From the NCBI RefSeq assembly GCF_003952225.1, contig NZ_CP034437.1, positions 3,920,501 through 3,984,500 of the forward strand: DNA of 64,000 bases, in the 5' to 3' direction. Numbering within the stretch: the first letter of the stretch is position 1; every line of letters starts with the position of its first letter. This document shows, one piece after another, positions 17,484 to 26,754 of the stretch. The position numbers were made by a program, and so were the translations under genes. The DNA comes from Paenibacillus albus (GTDB taxonomy: Bacteria; Bacillota; Bacilli; Paenibacillales; Paenibacillaceae). The notes under the pieces are model-generated. The model saw only the letters and a list, made by a program, of their open reading frames with translations, had not been told where the DNA came from and made no database searches.

Positions 17484-18571
17484 ATGGGGGGATTATTCTG
17501 ATCGATGTCGCTGAACACATTGACGATTGTCAACTAGCAAGCATCGCCAATACTATTCTTAAAACCACCAACGCTACGATTACGAATTGGTCTTTCATCT
17601 CCATAAAACCAGGAAATCATAACTTTGTAACCGGAGGAGTGTATCGAATCTCAGGAAATTGCAATGTGGTTTCGGGGAACAGTCAGCCCTGGTCTGTTGT
17701 TTTGAAGATCGTGATCAAGGATCCTAAGCGGGATAATCCCACGCATTATAATTATTGGAAACGTGAAGTATTAGCATACGAATCTGGGTACTTGAACCAT
17801 TTACCTGCTGGTATTACGGTTCCAAGATGCTTGGCGATTGACTATAAGCAAGACGACTCAGTTTGGTTATGGTTAGAGGATATACAGCATGATGGACAAC
17901 AATGGGAACGGAATGATTATGCATTTGCTGCTGAAGCACTTGGACAGTTCCATGCCGCGTATCTTCTAGGGGAACCGCTTCCGGAGTTCCAATGGATCAA
18001 TCAGAACTGGATGCAATCGTGGGTAAATGAGTGTTATCAATATGGAGATGTGCCCGGAACAATGACTAGCAGGGATGAGGCCTGGTTAACCGCACTTCAT
18101 TCTCTGCCAAGAACTCTATCTCATCAAGATTTTTATGAACAGAACATATTGTTTCAGTCCGACAATCAATCAAACCGCAGACTTACTTTAATAGATTGGC
18201 AATTTATTAGTGTATCAGGGATTGGGGAGGATCTTGGCCGGTTCTTTGGACTATCATTGAGCCGTGGCAACGTACCGCTGGAATATTTTCAAGAGTATCA
18301 GAATTTATTTATATCATCCTATATTAAGGGGTTAAGAAGATCTGGTTGGGTAGGTGATGAGAGACTTCCGCGTTTCGGATTTCTTGCGGCATTTGCATTG
18401 CGAGCTGACTGGGAAATTCCGAAGCTTCATAGGAAACTTGAACAAGATAGGAACTCGCCCACGGCCATCAGATTGATGTCTATAACTGAATTGCAGATGG
18501 AATCCGCATTAGAAGCCGAACGATTAAGGAGGGAGCTTGGCAACCAGTTGGGGACTGGAGAGATAAGGTGA
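17484..18571 (+). CDS. Aminoglycoside phosphotransferase-fold kinase, needs a -1 frameshift at its start
   Basis: The kinase domain is clear: LSHQDFYEQNI as catalytic HxDxxxxN and LIDWQF as the metal-binding motif. Read from 17492, the frame is open and protein-like but has no ATG, GTG or TTG before 17639, inside the conserved N-lobe. ATG 17484, behind GAAGG, opens another frame that stops after five codons; joining the two needs a -1 shift at the run of six Gs (17486-17491), where GGGGGGA is a slippery-heptamer pattern. Either one G has been lost, or frameshifting is real. Substrate unknown. Confidence 0.65.
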
Positions 18572-18630
18572 CTTGGAAAAATCTTTGATGTCAATATTGG
18601 GATTGATAAGCGATGAGGGGTGATATTTCG

Positions 18631-19722
18631 ATGAAATTATCTCGGACTGAGCTATATGTCTCTCATGAAACAAGACTTGCCAGTTATGCGGCCGTGTCCA
18701 CCGCGTTATCGTTGCTCAGTGATGAACAGCTTCGAGAGCGAGTGGAAAATGCCCAGATTGTGGGGATTGGCATCGGCGGTTCAACGGCGTTGTTGCAGCT
18801 TGAAGATAGACCTATCTTTGCGAAAATTATTCCGCTTACGGAATTAGAAAGTCGCACTCCGAATGTCATGTCCACTAGAAACGTATTCGAACTTCCACCA
18901 TATTGCCACTATGGCATAGGTCCTCCGGCAGGTGGCGTCTGGCGTGAGATTGCTGCCCATATCATGACCACTAATTGGGTGCTTTCCAAACAGTGTGAGA
19001 GCTTTCCGATCATGTATCACTGGAGGGTGCTGCATGGTTCAAAGCCACGTACAACAATTTCTGAAGATCCGGGCGAAGTCTCCCGTAAGGTTGAGTATTG
19101 GGGGTCCCAGGCAGTGGGAAACCGTATTGAGGCCATTAAGGAAGCAAAGGATAGCGTTGTACTGTTCTGTGAGTTCATTCCCTATAACCTCCATGAATGG
19201 TTAGTTGAAAAGGTCGCTATTGACGAGAAGACAGCCTCCTCAGCAATTGCGATGGTTGATTCCAACTTGCGGTCCGCCGTCTCTTTTATGAATGCGAACA
19301 GGCTATTTCATTTTGATGTTCACTGTAAAAACATTTTGACGGATGGTCACCGTATCTATATTACGGACTTCGGTCTTGCAACATCTTCTCGGTTTGAGCT
19401 CTCCGAAAGTGAAGTAGAGTTTATCGAACGTAACAAGGCTCATGATGGGTGTTATGTGGTTACAGAGTTAGCGAACTGGCTTGTGACGGTATTAGGCGGT
19501 GCAAGGAGCCAACAAGATCGTGTGGATTTCATCCGTCAATATGCTCAGGGGTTGAAGAAACCAGCGTTAATGGATACAGCAACAGAGCTTATCAAGAGGT
19601 ACGCGCCAATAGCGCTAGCGATGAATGATTTCTACGCGAATCTCGGTTCGGTAAGCAGAGCTACTCCATTTCCGGCTGAAGAGATTCAAGCAATCTGTTC
19701 AGATACAGGGTTCGAGCCGTAG
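18631..19722 (+). CDS. Serine/threonine protein kinase-like protein
   Basis: 363 residues from ATG 18631, 8 nt behind GAGGGGTG. The glycine loop is GIGIGGSTAL with Lys in IFAKIIPL, the catalytic loop is HFDVHCKNIL (Asp and Asn in place) and the metal motif is ITDFGLA. The large insert between loop and catalytic part (residues 80-190) is unusual. No transmembrane or PASTA domain exists, so it is soluble. It follows the phosphotransferase gene by 59 bp. Substrate could be a protein or a small molecule; actinobacterial relatives are often annotated as protein kinases. Confidence 0.75.
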   Translation: MKLSRTELYVSHETRLASYAAVSTALSLLSDEQLRERVENAQIVGIGIGGSTALLQLEDRPIFAKIIPLTELESRTPNVMSTRNVFELPPYCHYGIGPPAGGVWREIAAHIMTTNWVLSKQCESFPIMYHWRVLHGSKPRTTISEDPGEVSRKVEYWGSQAVGNRIEAIKEAKDSVVLFCEFIPYNLHEWLVEKVAIDEKTASSAIAMVDSNLRSAVSFMNANRLFHFDVHCKNILTDGHRIYITDFGLATSSRFELSESEVEFIERNKAHDGCYVVTELANWLVTVLGGARSQQDRVDFIRQYAQGLKKPALMDTATELIKRYAPIALAMNDFYANLGSVSRATPFPAEEIQAICSDTGFEP

Positions 19723-19776
19723 GGTTATAAGCGAGCGTGGATTGTGTTAACAGGAATGAAAGTGGAACATAGAGGA

Positions 19777-19808
19777 GCAGCCGGGCAGTGATGATCGGCT
19801 GCTTTTTT
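19777..19808 (+). terminator. Intrinsic terminator after the kinase gene
   Basis: GCAGCCG, 12-nt loop, CGGCTGC, then TTTTTT. Confidence 0.75.
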
Positions 19809-19862
19809 CCCTGCCTTGGCATATTGAAAGACATTCTGTGAGAGTCCCTGTCTTGCTCATAG

Positions 19863-19961
19863 AAAGATGATCTAATAGCTGTTGGCTGGGGCATGAATTT
19901 AGGATACAGTGGAGAGTGGGACAGCTTCGCAGACAAAGTAGATCGCTTAATTGACGGTTAA
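19863..19961 (+). pseudogene. Possible C-terminal gene fragment
   Basis: In the 304-bp gap 19723-20026, after the terminator, an open frame reads IAVGWGMNLGYSGEWDSF then ADKVDRLIDG and TAA. It looks like a protein C-terminus but has no ribosome site or upstream part. Nothing else is evident in the gap. Confidence 0.25.
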
Positions 19962-20026
19962 ATAGGATGAAAATGTCCGATAAAATAGGATGGGAAGCGA
20001 ATTTGCCGCAGAAAAGGGACTGAACG

Positions 20027-21208
20027 ATGACGAGTAGATTGTATTATAAATCCGCTTATGTAACCGAATGGGAGACGAAGATTACGAAATCGCTCCAGAG
20101 AGAAGATGGCTGGTACGTCCTTTTGGCGGAAAGCGCCTTTTACCCTCATGGCGGGGGTCAACCTTGCGATACGGGAACGATTAACGGTGTCGCTGTGTTG
20201 GATGTGATTAGTGAGGAAGATGAGGTGCTGCATAAAGTAGAGCGATTGCCCGAAGGTGAGACGGCATCATGCCGGATTGATTGGCAACGAAGATTCGATC
20301 ATATGCAGCAGCACAGCGGTCAGCATCTGCTATCGGCGGTTTGTTTAAAGTTGTTCAATGCGATGACGCTAAGCTTTCACCTGGGTAACGAATCCGCAAC
20401 TATTGATGTGGAAAGTCCCGAATTAACCCAGGAGCAGCTCTCAGGGCTGGAACGGGAAGTGAACCAGGCTATCTACGATAATCACCCAATAACGAGCTAT
20501 ATGGTCTCCCCGGAAGAAGCGAGTCGCTTGCCGTTAGTGAAACCTCCGACAGTGTCTGGGAACGTTCGTATCGTCGAGATCGAGAGCGTGGAGTTTAATG
20601 CGTGCGGCGGAACGCATGTTTCGGCTACGGGTGGAATCGGGATGATCAAGCTGCTTAGAACGGAGAAGGTGAAAGGGAATACACGCATTTCATTCAAATG
20701 CGGCAGCCGCGCCTTAGCTGAATTTAACGATTGTTTAGGGATATTAGGGAAGCTATCGCTAAAATTCAATACGGGTAAGGATGATATTATCGCTCGCGTT
20801 GAGAAATGGGAGCAGGAGCAGAAACAAATCCAAGCAGAAATGGCCGCTCTCAAGGAGCAAAATGACTCCTTTGTCGCGCGCGAGCTCTTGGAACAGCAGG
20901 AAGTTCGTTTAATTGCGCACCAATTTGAGAATAAGCCGCTGAAGGACTTGCAAAATCTTGCGATGAAGCTTACTTCACTTAGCAACGACCCCGTCCTGCT
21001 CGTCGATCTTGCGGATTTCAAGGTGGTATTATCGCATAGCGGGGCATTCGAACAATCTTGCGGTGGATTTTTCAAGGAGCATCTAGGGGCGTATGGCGGC
21101 AAAGGCGGGGGCAGCAGCAACTTGGCGCAGGCTGGTTTCGGGACACGGGATGATGTGCTGGCTTTCTACGAATTCGCCAAATCAAGGCTTATCAGTATGG
21201 TTGATTAA
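20027..21208 (+). CDS. AlaX-type alanyl-tRNA editing protein with DHHA1 domain
   Basis: 393 residues. The second-additional-domain metal site is complete: His96 and His100 in QQHSGQHLL, then Cys193 and His197 in NACGGTHV. Before it, FYPHGGGQPCDTG is the conserved N-terminal barrel motif. A coiled coil (residues 265-300) leads to a DHHA1-like tail with GGKGGGSSNLAQAG. The enzyme removes Ser or Gly wrongly attached to tRNA-Ala. The length fits AlaX-L, which resembles the C-terminal part of AlaRS. A small tyrosine phosphatase gene begins 16 bp after it. Confidence 0.9.
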   Translation: MTSRLYYKSAYVTEWETKITKSLQREDGWYVLLAESAFYPHGGGQPCDTGTINGVAVLDVISEEDEVLHKVERLPEGETASCRIDWQRRFDHMQQHSGQHLLSAVCLKLFNAMTLSFHLGNESATIDVESPELTQEQLSGLEREVNQAIYDNHPITSYMVSPEEASRLPLVKPPTVSGNVRIVEIESVEFNACGGTHVSATGGIGMIKLLRTEKVKGNTRISFKCGSRALAEFNDCLGILGKLSLKFNTGKDDIIARVEKWEQEQKQIQAEMAALKEQNDSFVARELLEQQEVRLIAHQFENKPLKDLQNLAMKLTSLSNDPVLLVDLADFKVVLSHSGAFEQSCGGFFKEHLGAYGGKGGGSSNLAQAGFGTRDDVLAFYEFAKSRLISMVD

Positions 21209-21224
21209 CAAGGGGATGTAGAAC

Positions 21225-21554
21225 ATAAAGGTACTTTTTATTTGCAGCAGAAATAAATGGAGAAGCCCAACAGCCGAAAAAATATTTCATAAATATAACG
21301 GTTATGATGTGCGATCTGCCGGAACAGAAGATGGGGCTAGAATTAAAGTAACAAGCGGTCACATCGGTTGGGCAGATCTAATCTTCGTCATGGAAAAGAA
21401 ACATTTGAGCCGGCTTAAACAAAAATTCGGATCATCGCTGAATGCAAAGACGATCTGGAACCTAGATATACCTGATGATTATGGTTACATGGATGAAGAA
21501 TTGATTGAGCTATTAAAAGCGAGGGTTTCGGAATATATAGAAGTCCCTGAGTGA
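21225..21554 (+). CDS. Small low-molecular-weight-type protein tyrosine phosphatase with apparent ATA start
   Basis: The frame encodes a complete 109-residue phosphatase of the compact family: KVLFICSRNKWRSPTAE has the CX5R loop (Cys7, Arg13), then ADLIFVMEKKH and NLDIPDDY with the general acid Asp. An in-frame TAG stands two codons before, so the only start that keeps the N-terminus is ATA 21225, spaced 9 nt after AAGGGG. The first conventional start (GTG 21309) would remove the active site. Either ATG mutated to ATA, or a rare start is used. It sits 16 bp after alaX. Confidence 0.7.
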   Translation: MKVLFICSRNKWRSPTAEKIFHKYNGYDVRSAGTEDGARIKVTSGHIGWADLIFVMEKKHLSRLKQKFGSSLNAKTIWNLDIPDDYGYMDEELIELLKARVSEYIEVPE

Positions 21555-21611
21555 TGATTCTCGGTAAACGGGTATTATAAAGGACAGATTCTAGAAGAAG
21601 GTGCTCATACT

Positions 21612-22550
21612 TTGGAACCCATGGAGTTGTCTCTAGCGCATTTTGCGTCAATCGATCCTCCTTTAGGAACTCCTAAGGAACTTATAACAATGTCTAGCGG
21701 ATTCAGTAACAATAATTACTTACTCACCACAAGTCTGGGTAAGTATAGAGTTAGGCTTTCTAAATCTGTCAAGGATGCCGTTGAACTGCTGGCAGAACAA
21801 CGGATTCTGAATATGGCAGCGGCACAAAATCACCTGATTGTTCCGATGATTGCTTTATTTAAGCTCCCTAATGGGACGAACGCAAGCATTTTCCCCTACC
21901 TGGAAGCTGAGAATTTCGATATCAATAGCGAAGTGTTGATGCGTGAGGCTGGAAAGGCTTTAGCTCATTATCACCTGACTGTTGTGGGGGATAATGGTAT
22001 CTTGCCTTGGAAGCCATTGTCCGAGTCATTAGGTCATGAGGCGATACACGCTGGGGAACTCAGAAAATGCATAGATGAAGAGGAGTTATCAGAATACCCT
22101 ACTTTATGGACAAGTATTGAAAACCTGCTGCAGCGTATGAGAGATGCGGATGTGCTCATGAATGAAGAACCTTGCACGTTGCTGCCTCAACTACCATGTC
22201 ATGGTGATTTTGCGCCGGCTAATCTGCTTTCACACGGTATTCATATTACAGGCATAATAGATTTCGAATGCTGTCGCTGGGCTCCGCGGGTTTATGATTT
22301 ATCTACTTTTTTGCTTTCATTGCAGGAAGGTGAAGGATATGAGGCGGATATGTCAGCGTGGTTTATGGAAGGGTACAAATCGATCCTTACTTTATCCGAA
22401 ATCGAACTGAAATTAATCCCTAAGTTTCAAGTGATTCGTTCTTTAGAGTCTGCAAAAAGACATTTATATCGAGTAGTCCACGGAGAGCAAAAGCTGCAAT
22501 CTGGATTAATTATGTATTGGGAACGCAATACGATAAACTTGAAGAGCTAG
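21612..22550 (+). CDS. Aminoglycoside phosphotransferase-family kinase (homoserine-kinase/choline-kinase type)
   Basis: 312 residues from TTG 21612 behind AGAAGGTG. N-lobe signature SGFSNNNYLLTTSLGKYRVR is followed by the catalytic LPCHGDFAPANLL and the metal motif IIDFECC. The loop GDFAPANLL and IDFE are typical of small-molecule kinases acting on amino alcohols or sugars as well as antibiotics. It is followed at 17 bp by a VOC gene, another family often linked to antibiotic resistance. Substrate undetermined. Confidence 0.8.
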   Translation: MEPMELSLAHFASIDPPLGTPKELITMSSGFSNNNYLLTTSLGKYRVRLSKSVKDAVELLAEQRILNMAAAQNHLIVPMIALFKLPNGTNASIFPYLEAENFDINSEVLMREAGKALAHYHLTVVGDNGILPWKPLSESLGHEAIHAGELRKCIDEEELSEYPTLWTSIENLLQRMRDADVLMNEEPCTLLPQLPCHGDFAPANLLSHGIHITGIIDFECCRWAPRVYDLSTFLLSLQEGEGYEADMSAWFMEGYKSILTLSEIELKLIPKFQVIRSLESAKRHLYRVVHGEQKLQSGLIMYWERNTINLKS

Positions 22551-22567
22551 AAGGAGGAGTTAATAAG

Positions 22568-22915
22568 TTGATTAAAGGTTTTGGCGGCGTATTCTGGAGA
22601 ACGAAAAACCTTGAGGTTGTGAAACAATGGTACGGTGACGTACTAAAGCTTGATATCAATGATTGGAATGGAACGATTATTAAACCCGAAGCAGGGAATG
22701 AGACGATCTTCTCTTTCTTTACGGAGGATGACAGTTATTTTCCAACCACTCAACAAGTGATGTTGAATTTCCAAGTGCATAATTTGGACGACACGATCAA
22801 GCATCTTGAACAGATGGGTGTACCTCTTGCAAAGAAAGAAGAGATTGGCGAGTTTGGGAAGTTTGTTTGGATCGAGGATCCAGAAGGCCGGCTGATCGAG
22901 CTTTGGGAGAAATAA
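22568..22915 (+). CDS. VOC-family (glyoxalase/bleomycin-resistance) protein
   Basis: 115 residues from TTG 22568, 8 nt behind AAGGAGGAG. The betaalphabetabetabeta pattern is visible twice: GGVFWRTKNLEVVKQWY and MLNFQVHNLDDTIKHLEQMG. Metal-site candidates include a late Glu in EDPEGRLIELW; the first-strand His is not obvious, so it may be a binding protein rather than a metalloenzyme. Probably co-transcribed with the phosphotransferase. Confidence 0.8.
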   Translation: MIKGFGGVFWRTKNLEVVKQWYGDVLKLDINDWNGTIIKPEAGNETIFSFFTEDDSYFPTTQQVMLNFQVHNLDDTIKHLEQMGVPLAKKEEIGEFGKFVWIEDPEGRLIELWEK

Positions 22916-22932
22916 CGAATATAAATGATACC

Positions 22933-22962
22933 GGGATCCGCTTAGTGAGCGGGTCTCTTTTT
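22933..22962 (+). terminator. Intrinsic terminator
   Basis: GGGATCCGCT and AGCGGGTCTC form a 10-bp stem with two wobble pairs, followed by TTTTT. Confidence 0.75.
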
Positions 22963-23100
22963 AACAGCACTATTAAATTAGCATCATTCTAGTTAAAAGG
23001 GAGGAAAATACAATAAGCAGATGGAATATGTTCCTGTAAGGTTCGACAAAAATAGATTCGTAGGTTTCATTACCGTAACTATAGGAGGGATACCGTTCGT

Positions 23101-23934
23101 ATGAAAATCAGCATTTGTTCATTCAGTTTTCACAGATTGTTGGCGGCAGGGCAGCAAGATATTTTCCAATATATTAAGGATTGCAAGGAGCTCGGCTGCA
23201 CGCAGCTTGATCCTTGGAATGCACATCTTGCCCAGTTGAACCATGGAGCCGATGCGCTTCATGCTGGTGCCAACCCGGATCAATCCCAGCATTTGAAGGC
23301 GGTAGACGACGAGTTTCTGGAGCGTGTGAAGCTCGCGGCAGACGAAGCCGGCCTGCCATTCGGCTGTATCGCCGTTGATGGGGCGCATATCTATGAAGAA
23401 TCGGAAGAAGCTCGAATCAGCAACAGGCAACGAGCCTACCGCTGGATTGATATTGCCGAGAAGCTCGGCGCATCCTCCATCCGTATCGACGCTGGCGGCC
23501 CACCGCAGTGGACGGAAGAAGTGTTCGACATTGTAGTTGAAGGGTATAAGGATATCATTGCCCGTGCAGAGAAGGCGGGAGTGAAGGTAGTCGTAGAGAA
23601 TCACTGGGGTCCAACTGTAGATCCAGATAATACGGTGAAACTTTTGGTAGCGGTTCCGGGGTTAGGTTTGCTGCTGGATTCATGGAATTGGGCGCATGGG
23701 AAGCAGGCTGACGGCTGGCTGAAATGTGCCAAGTATGCAACTGCCACGCATATCAAAACCTTCCGTTTCACAGAGGATGGTCAGGAATTGACTCAGAATG
23801 TTCCTGCCTTCTGCAAATTGCTGCTAGCGAACGGCTTTCAAGGTACTTGGGGTGTCGAGAGTGTGCCTGCAGACGGTAATGAAATCGAAGGCGCTCGCAA
23901 GACGATTCAGCTTATTGAACGTTCAATTTCATAG
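23101..23934 (+). CDS. Sugar phosphate isomerase/epimerase (TIM barrel)
   Basis: 277 residues with AGGAGGG 11 nt before the ATG. It is an AP-endonuclease-2-like TIM barrel: SICSFSFHRLL, a GASSIRIDAGGPP strand, the metal ligands in VVENHWGPT (Glu-x-His) and the C-terminal GTWGVESVPADG. Such enzymes interconvert sugars or inositols. A UxaA-type dehydratase follows after 82 bp, so both likely act on the same sugar-acid route. A 27-codon frame at 23021-23104 ends with TGA overlapping this ATG, but its ribosome site is far, so I do not call it. Confidence 0.8.
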   Translation: MKISICSFSFHRLLAAGQQDIFQYIKDCKELGCTQLDPWNAHLAQLNHGADALHAGANPDQSQHLKAVDDEFLERVKLAADEAGLPFGCIAVDGAHIYEESEEARISNRQRAYRWIDIAEKLGASSIRIDAGGPPQWTEEVFDIVVEGYKDIIARAEKAGVKVVVENHWGPTVDPDNTVKLLVAVPGLGLLLDSWNWAHGKQADGWLKCAKYATATHIKTFRFTEDGQELTQNVPAFCKLLLANGFQGTWGVESVPADGNEIEGARKTIQLIERSIS

Positions 23935-24016
23935 TCTTCTTACGAGACGTAAATGCGGCTGCATAGGTATCAACTAATTAACTATTATTCTTCTAATTCA
24001 AAGGTGAGTGACCAAG

Positions 24017-26722
24017 ATGACCGCAATATTCCCATTCAACGATGTAGCTCGACTTCCCCTGCCGGGAGATAACTGCGCCATAGCGATTCGAAGGCTGGAA
24101 GCCGGCTCCGTTATCCAATATGAAGAACAAAATTTAACTTTGGACTATACGGTGTTGGAAGGCCATCGCTTCGCAGTGAAGACCATTGAACCGGGCGAAA
24201 GTCTGCTTTCGTGGGAAATGCCGTTTGGCGTGGCCGTGCAGTCGATTCCGCCTGGCCACTATGTGATTAACGGAGCTGTATTAGGCGAGCTTGGCGTTCG
24301 GCAATTGAACTTCGCTCTCCCTGCCGAGCCGAATTTCGAGGATCGCGTACCAGACTTCGTGCTGGATGAAGCGAGCTTCCAGCCTGCCCCGGCAGCGCCT
24401 GCTTATCCGAATGCGCGTACGTTCATGGGGTATCGCCGCTGCGAAAGCCGTGGCGTCGGCACGCGTAATAACGTCGTGCTGCTCGGCATTTCGTCGCGTA
24501 CTGGCAGCTACGTGAAGCAGCTTGCCCGTCGTCTGCAAGGCGAATTGAAGCAATACCCGAACATCGACGGCATCGTCCCCGCAGCACATACGGAAGGCGG
24601 AACCGACAACCCGAATAACCTAGACTTGCTGCTGCGTACGCTTGCCGGCTTTACGGTGAATCCCAATGTCGGAGCGGTATTGGTCGTTGATTACGGCATC
24701 GAAGCCGTTACGAATGAGATGGTGCAAACGTATTTGCGCGAGAACGGCTATCCGATTGACGACGTCATACATAAATTCGTGTCACTGCAAGGTGCGTTCG
24801 AAGCCGATCTAACCGAAGGCGAAGCTATTGTGCGCTCGTGGCTTCCTGCAGTAGATGCGATGCAGCGTACGAGCGAGTCCATCAGCCACTTGAGAATCGG
24901 CCTGCAGTGCGGCGGTTCCGACGCATTCTCCGGTATTTCCGCAAATCCGCTGCTAGGCTGGCTATCGGAAGAATTGGTCCGGCATGGCGGTGCGGCTAGT
25001 ATTGCAGAGACCGATGAATTGATCGGAGCGGAGCCATATGTGCTATCGAAGGTGCGGAACGTGGAGACAGCTCGTAAGTTCCTTGAGCTGGTAGATCGTT
25101 TCAAGGAGCGTACTTCTTGGCATGGATCGAGTGCGGAGGGCAATCCATCCGGCGGCAACAAATATCGCGGCCTCTATAATATTTATCTCAAATCCATCGG
25201 AGCAGCGCGCAAGAAAGATCCGATTACCCGCCTTGATTTTGCCACGGAATATGGGGAGCTGATGAAGGACGGAGGCTACTATTTCATGGACAGTCCCGGC
25301 AATGACCTCGAGAGCATCGCGGGTCAGGTCGCCGCTGGCTGTAATCTGATTTTCTTCACGACGGGCAACGGTTCGATCACGAACTTCCCGTTCGTTCCGA
25401 CTGTTAAGGTTGTCACGACGACGAACCGTTTCCAGCTGCTGTCTAATGACATGGATGTCAATGCAGGTCAGTATCTAGAAGGAGCATCGATGGATGAGCT
25501 CGGCCAGGAGACGTTCGAGCTGACGCTCCAAATCGCTTCCGGTCAGCGCAGCGTAGGTGAGAAGGCAGGCCATGCGCAGGTGCAGATTTGGCGGAATTGG
25601 CAGCAAAGCGATGCAAGCCGGTTGCAAGAACTGCTGCATGCACCTGCACCGTCAGGAGAACCGATCGACATTCAAGACTTCGCGGAAACAGAAGTCAGCC
25701 CGTTCCAATTTACCCTTGCCAAGCATGTGGACAATACTTTAGCGAGCGACAATATTGGATTAATTTTGCCGACAAGTCTGTGCGCCGGTCAGGTAGCTAC
25801 GATGATTACGCAGCGGTTGAACAAGCAATACGCCGATCATTCCGAGGTTTCGCGTTTCGTCGCGTTAGCCCATACGGAAGGCTGCGGGAATTCGGGCGGA
25901 CAAGCTGAACAACTTCATGCGCGAACGTTAATCGGTCATGTCACACATCCGATGGTGAGCCATTGTTTGCTGCTGGAGCACGGATGTGAGAAGACCCATA
26001 ACGACTTCATGCGCCATGAGATGGAAGAAATGGGTGTTGACGCAAGTCGCCTCGGCTTCGCCAGCATACAGCTGGACGGTGGTATCGCGAAGGTGTCGCA
26101 GAAAGTGGAAGCATGGTTCGCCGAACGGCTGGCAGCAGCCGGTTCAGCCGAGAAGACGACTGCCGGCTTGGAAGGTCTGCGAATCGGCATATTGAGCGAC
26201 GGCGCCATCGAAGGAGAAGCCGGAGCACTTCTCGCGAAGATGACACGTCTAATCGTCGGCGCAGGCGGTTTGGTTGTCGTGCCGCAGAACAGCGGCTTGC
26301 TATCTTCTGATGCCTACCGTTCTTCGATTATCGGGCAATCCGATGTTCAGCCTTCTATCGCGTATGGAGAGCACGTACGCCGAAATGGCTTCCACATCAT
26401 GGAAACTCCGACCAAGCATTGGGTAGAGACGGTTACGGGACTAGCGGCTACCGGGATCGAGATCATGATCGCACTCGTCGGCGAACGTCCGATGCAGACA
26501 CATCCATTCGTACCTATGCTGCAAATCGCAACAACATCGGCGAATGCAGCCATCAACGAGAAGGATTTGGATCTACGGCTGACCGGCGATTCGGCGGCAT
26601 GGGCATCACAGCTGCTTGAACGTGTGAAACAAACATTGGAGCACGAGTATACACCGCGTCTCTACGAGCAAGGAAACGTAGATTTCCAATTGACACGCGG
26701 CTTCCTCGGCTTCTCGCTATAA
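24017..26722 (+). CDS. UxaA-family altronate/galactarate dehydratase-like protein, double length
   Basis: About 901 residues from ATG 24017, 10 nt behind AAAGGTG. Residues 1-110 resemble the SAF-type N-terminal domain. From about 140, MGYRRCESRGVGTRNNVVL starts the UxaA catalytic domain, with PAAHTEGG, LQCGGSDAFSGISANP and FMDSPGNDLESI (iron-binding/active-site regions). Canonical UxaA is about 500 residues. The second half (from about 575) repeats parts of the pattern: ILPTSLCAGQVA, ALAHTEGCGNSGG, LLLEHGCEKTHND, and RPMQTHPFVPMLQI like the first half's FPFVPTVKVV. It therefore looks like a fusion of two UxaA-like modules. Likely sugar-acid dehydration. Confidence 0.8.
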   Translation: MTAIFPFNDVARLPLPGDNCAIAIRRLEAGSVIQYEEQNLTLDYTVLEGHRFAVKTIEPGESLLSWEMPFGVAVQSIPPGHYVINGAVLGELGVRQLNFALPAEPNFEDRVPDFVLDEASFQPAPAAPAYPNARTFMGYRRCESRGVGTRNNVVLLGISSRTGSYVKQLARRLQGELKQYPNIDGIVPAAHTEGGTDNPNNLDLLLRTLAGFTVNPNVGAVLVVDYGIEAVTNEMVQTYLRENGYPIDDVIHKFVSLQGAFEADLTEGEAIVRSWLPAVDAMQRTSESISHLRIGLQCGGSDAFSGISANPLLGWLSEELVRHGGAASIAETDELIGAEPYVLSKVRNVETARKFLELVDRFKERTSWHGSSAEGNPSGGNKYRGLYNIYLKSIGAARKKDPITRLDFATEYGELMKDGGYYFMDSPGNDLESIAGQVAAGCNLIFFTTGNGSITNFPFVPTVKVVTTTNRFQLLSNDMDVNAGQYLEGASMDELGQETFELTLQIASGQRSVGEKAGHAQVQIWRNWQQSDASRLQELLHAPAPSGEPIDIQDFAETEVSPFQFTLAKHVDNTLASDNIGLILPTSLCAGQVATMITQRLNKQYADHSEVSRFVALAHTEGCGNSGGQAEQLHARTLIGHVTHPMVSHCLLLEHGCEKTHNDFMRHEMEEMGVDASRLGFASIQLDGGIAKVSQKVEAWFAERLAAAGSAEKTTAGLEGLRIGILSDGAIEGEAGALLAKMTRLIVGAGGLVVVPQNSGLLSSDAYRSSIIGQSDVQPSIAYGEHVRRNGFHIMETPTKHWVETVTGLAATGIEIMIALVGERPMQTHPFVPMLQIATTSANAAINEKDLDLRLTGDSAAWASQLLERVKQTLEHEYTPRLYEQGNVDFQLTRGFLGFSL

Positions 26723-26754
26723 GTGAAAATATAAATAGAGGGGTTATCTATTCG

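Noticed and set aside
20497-21120. Long open frame on the minus strand (207 codons) opposite alaX
   Set aside because: Its amino-acid pattern is low in complexity and it lies antiparallel to a gene with conserved catalytic residues; no ribosome site.
23021-23104. 27-codon frame whose stop overlaps the isomerase start
   Set aside because: The nearest ribosome site is 17 nt away; probably chance.
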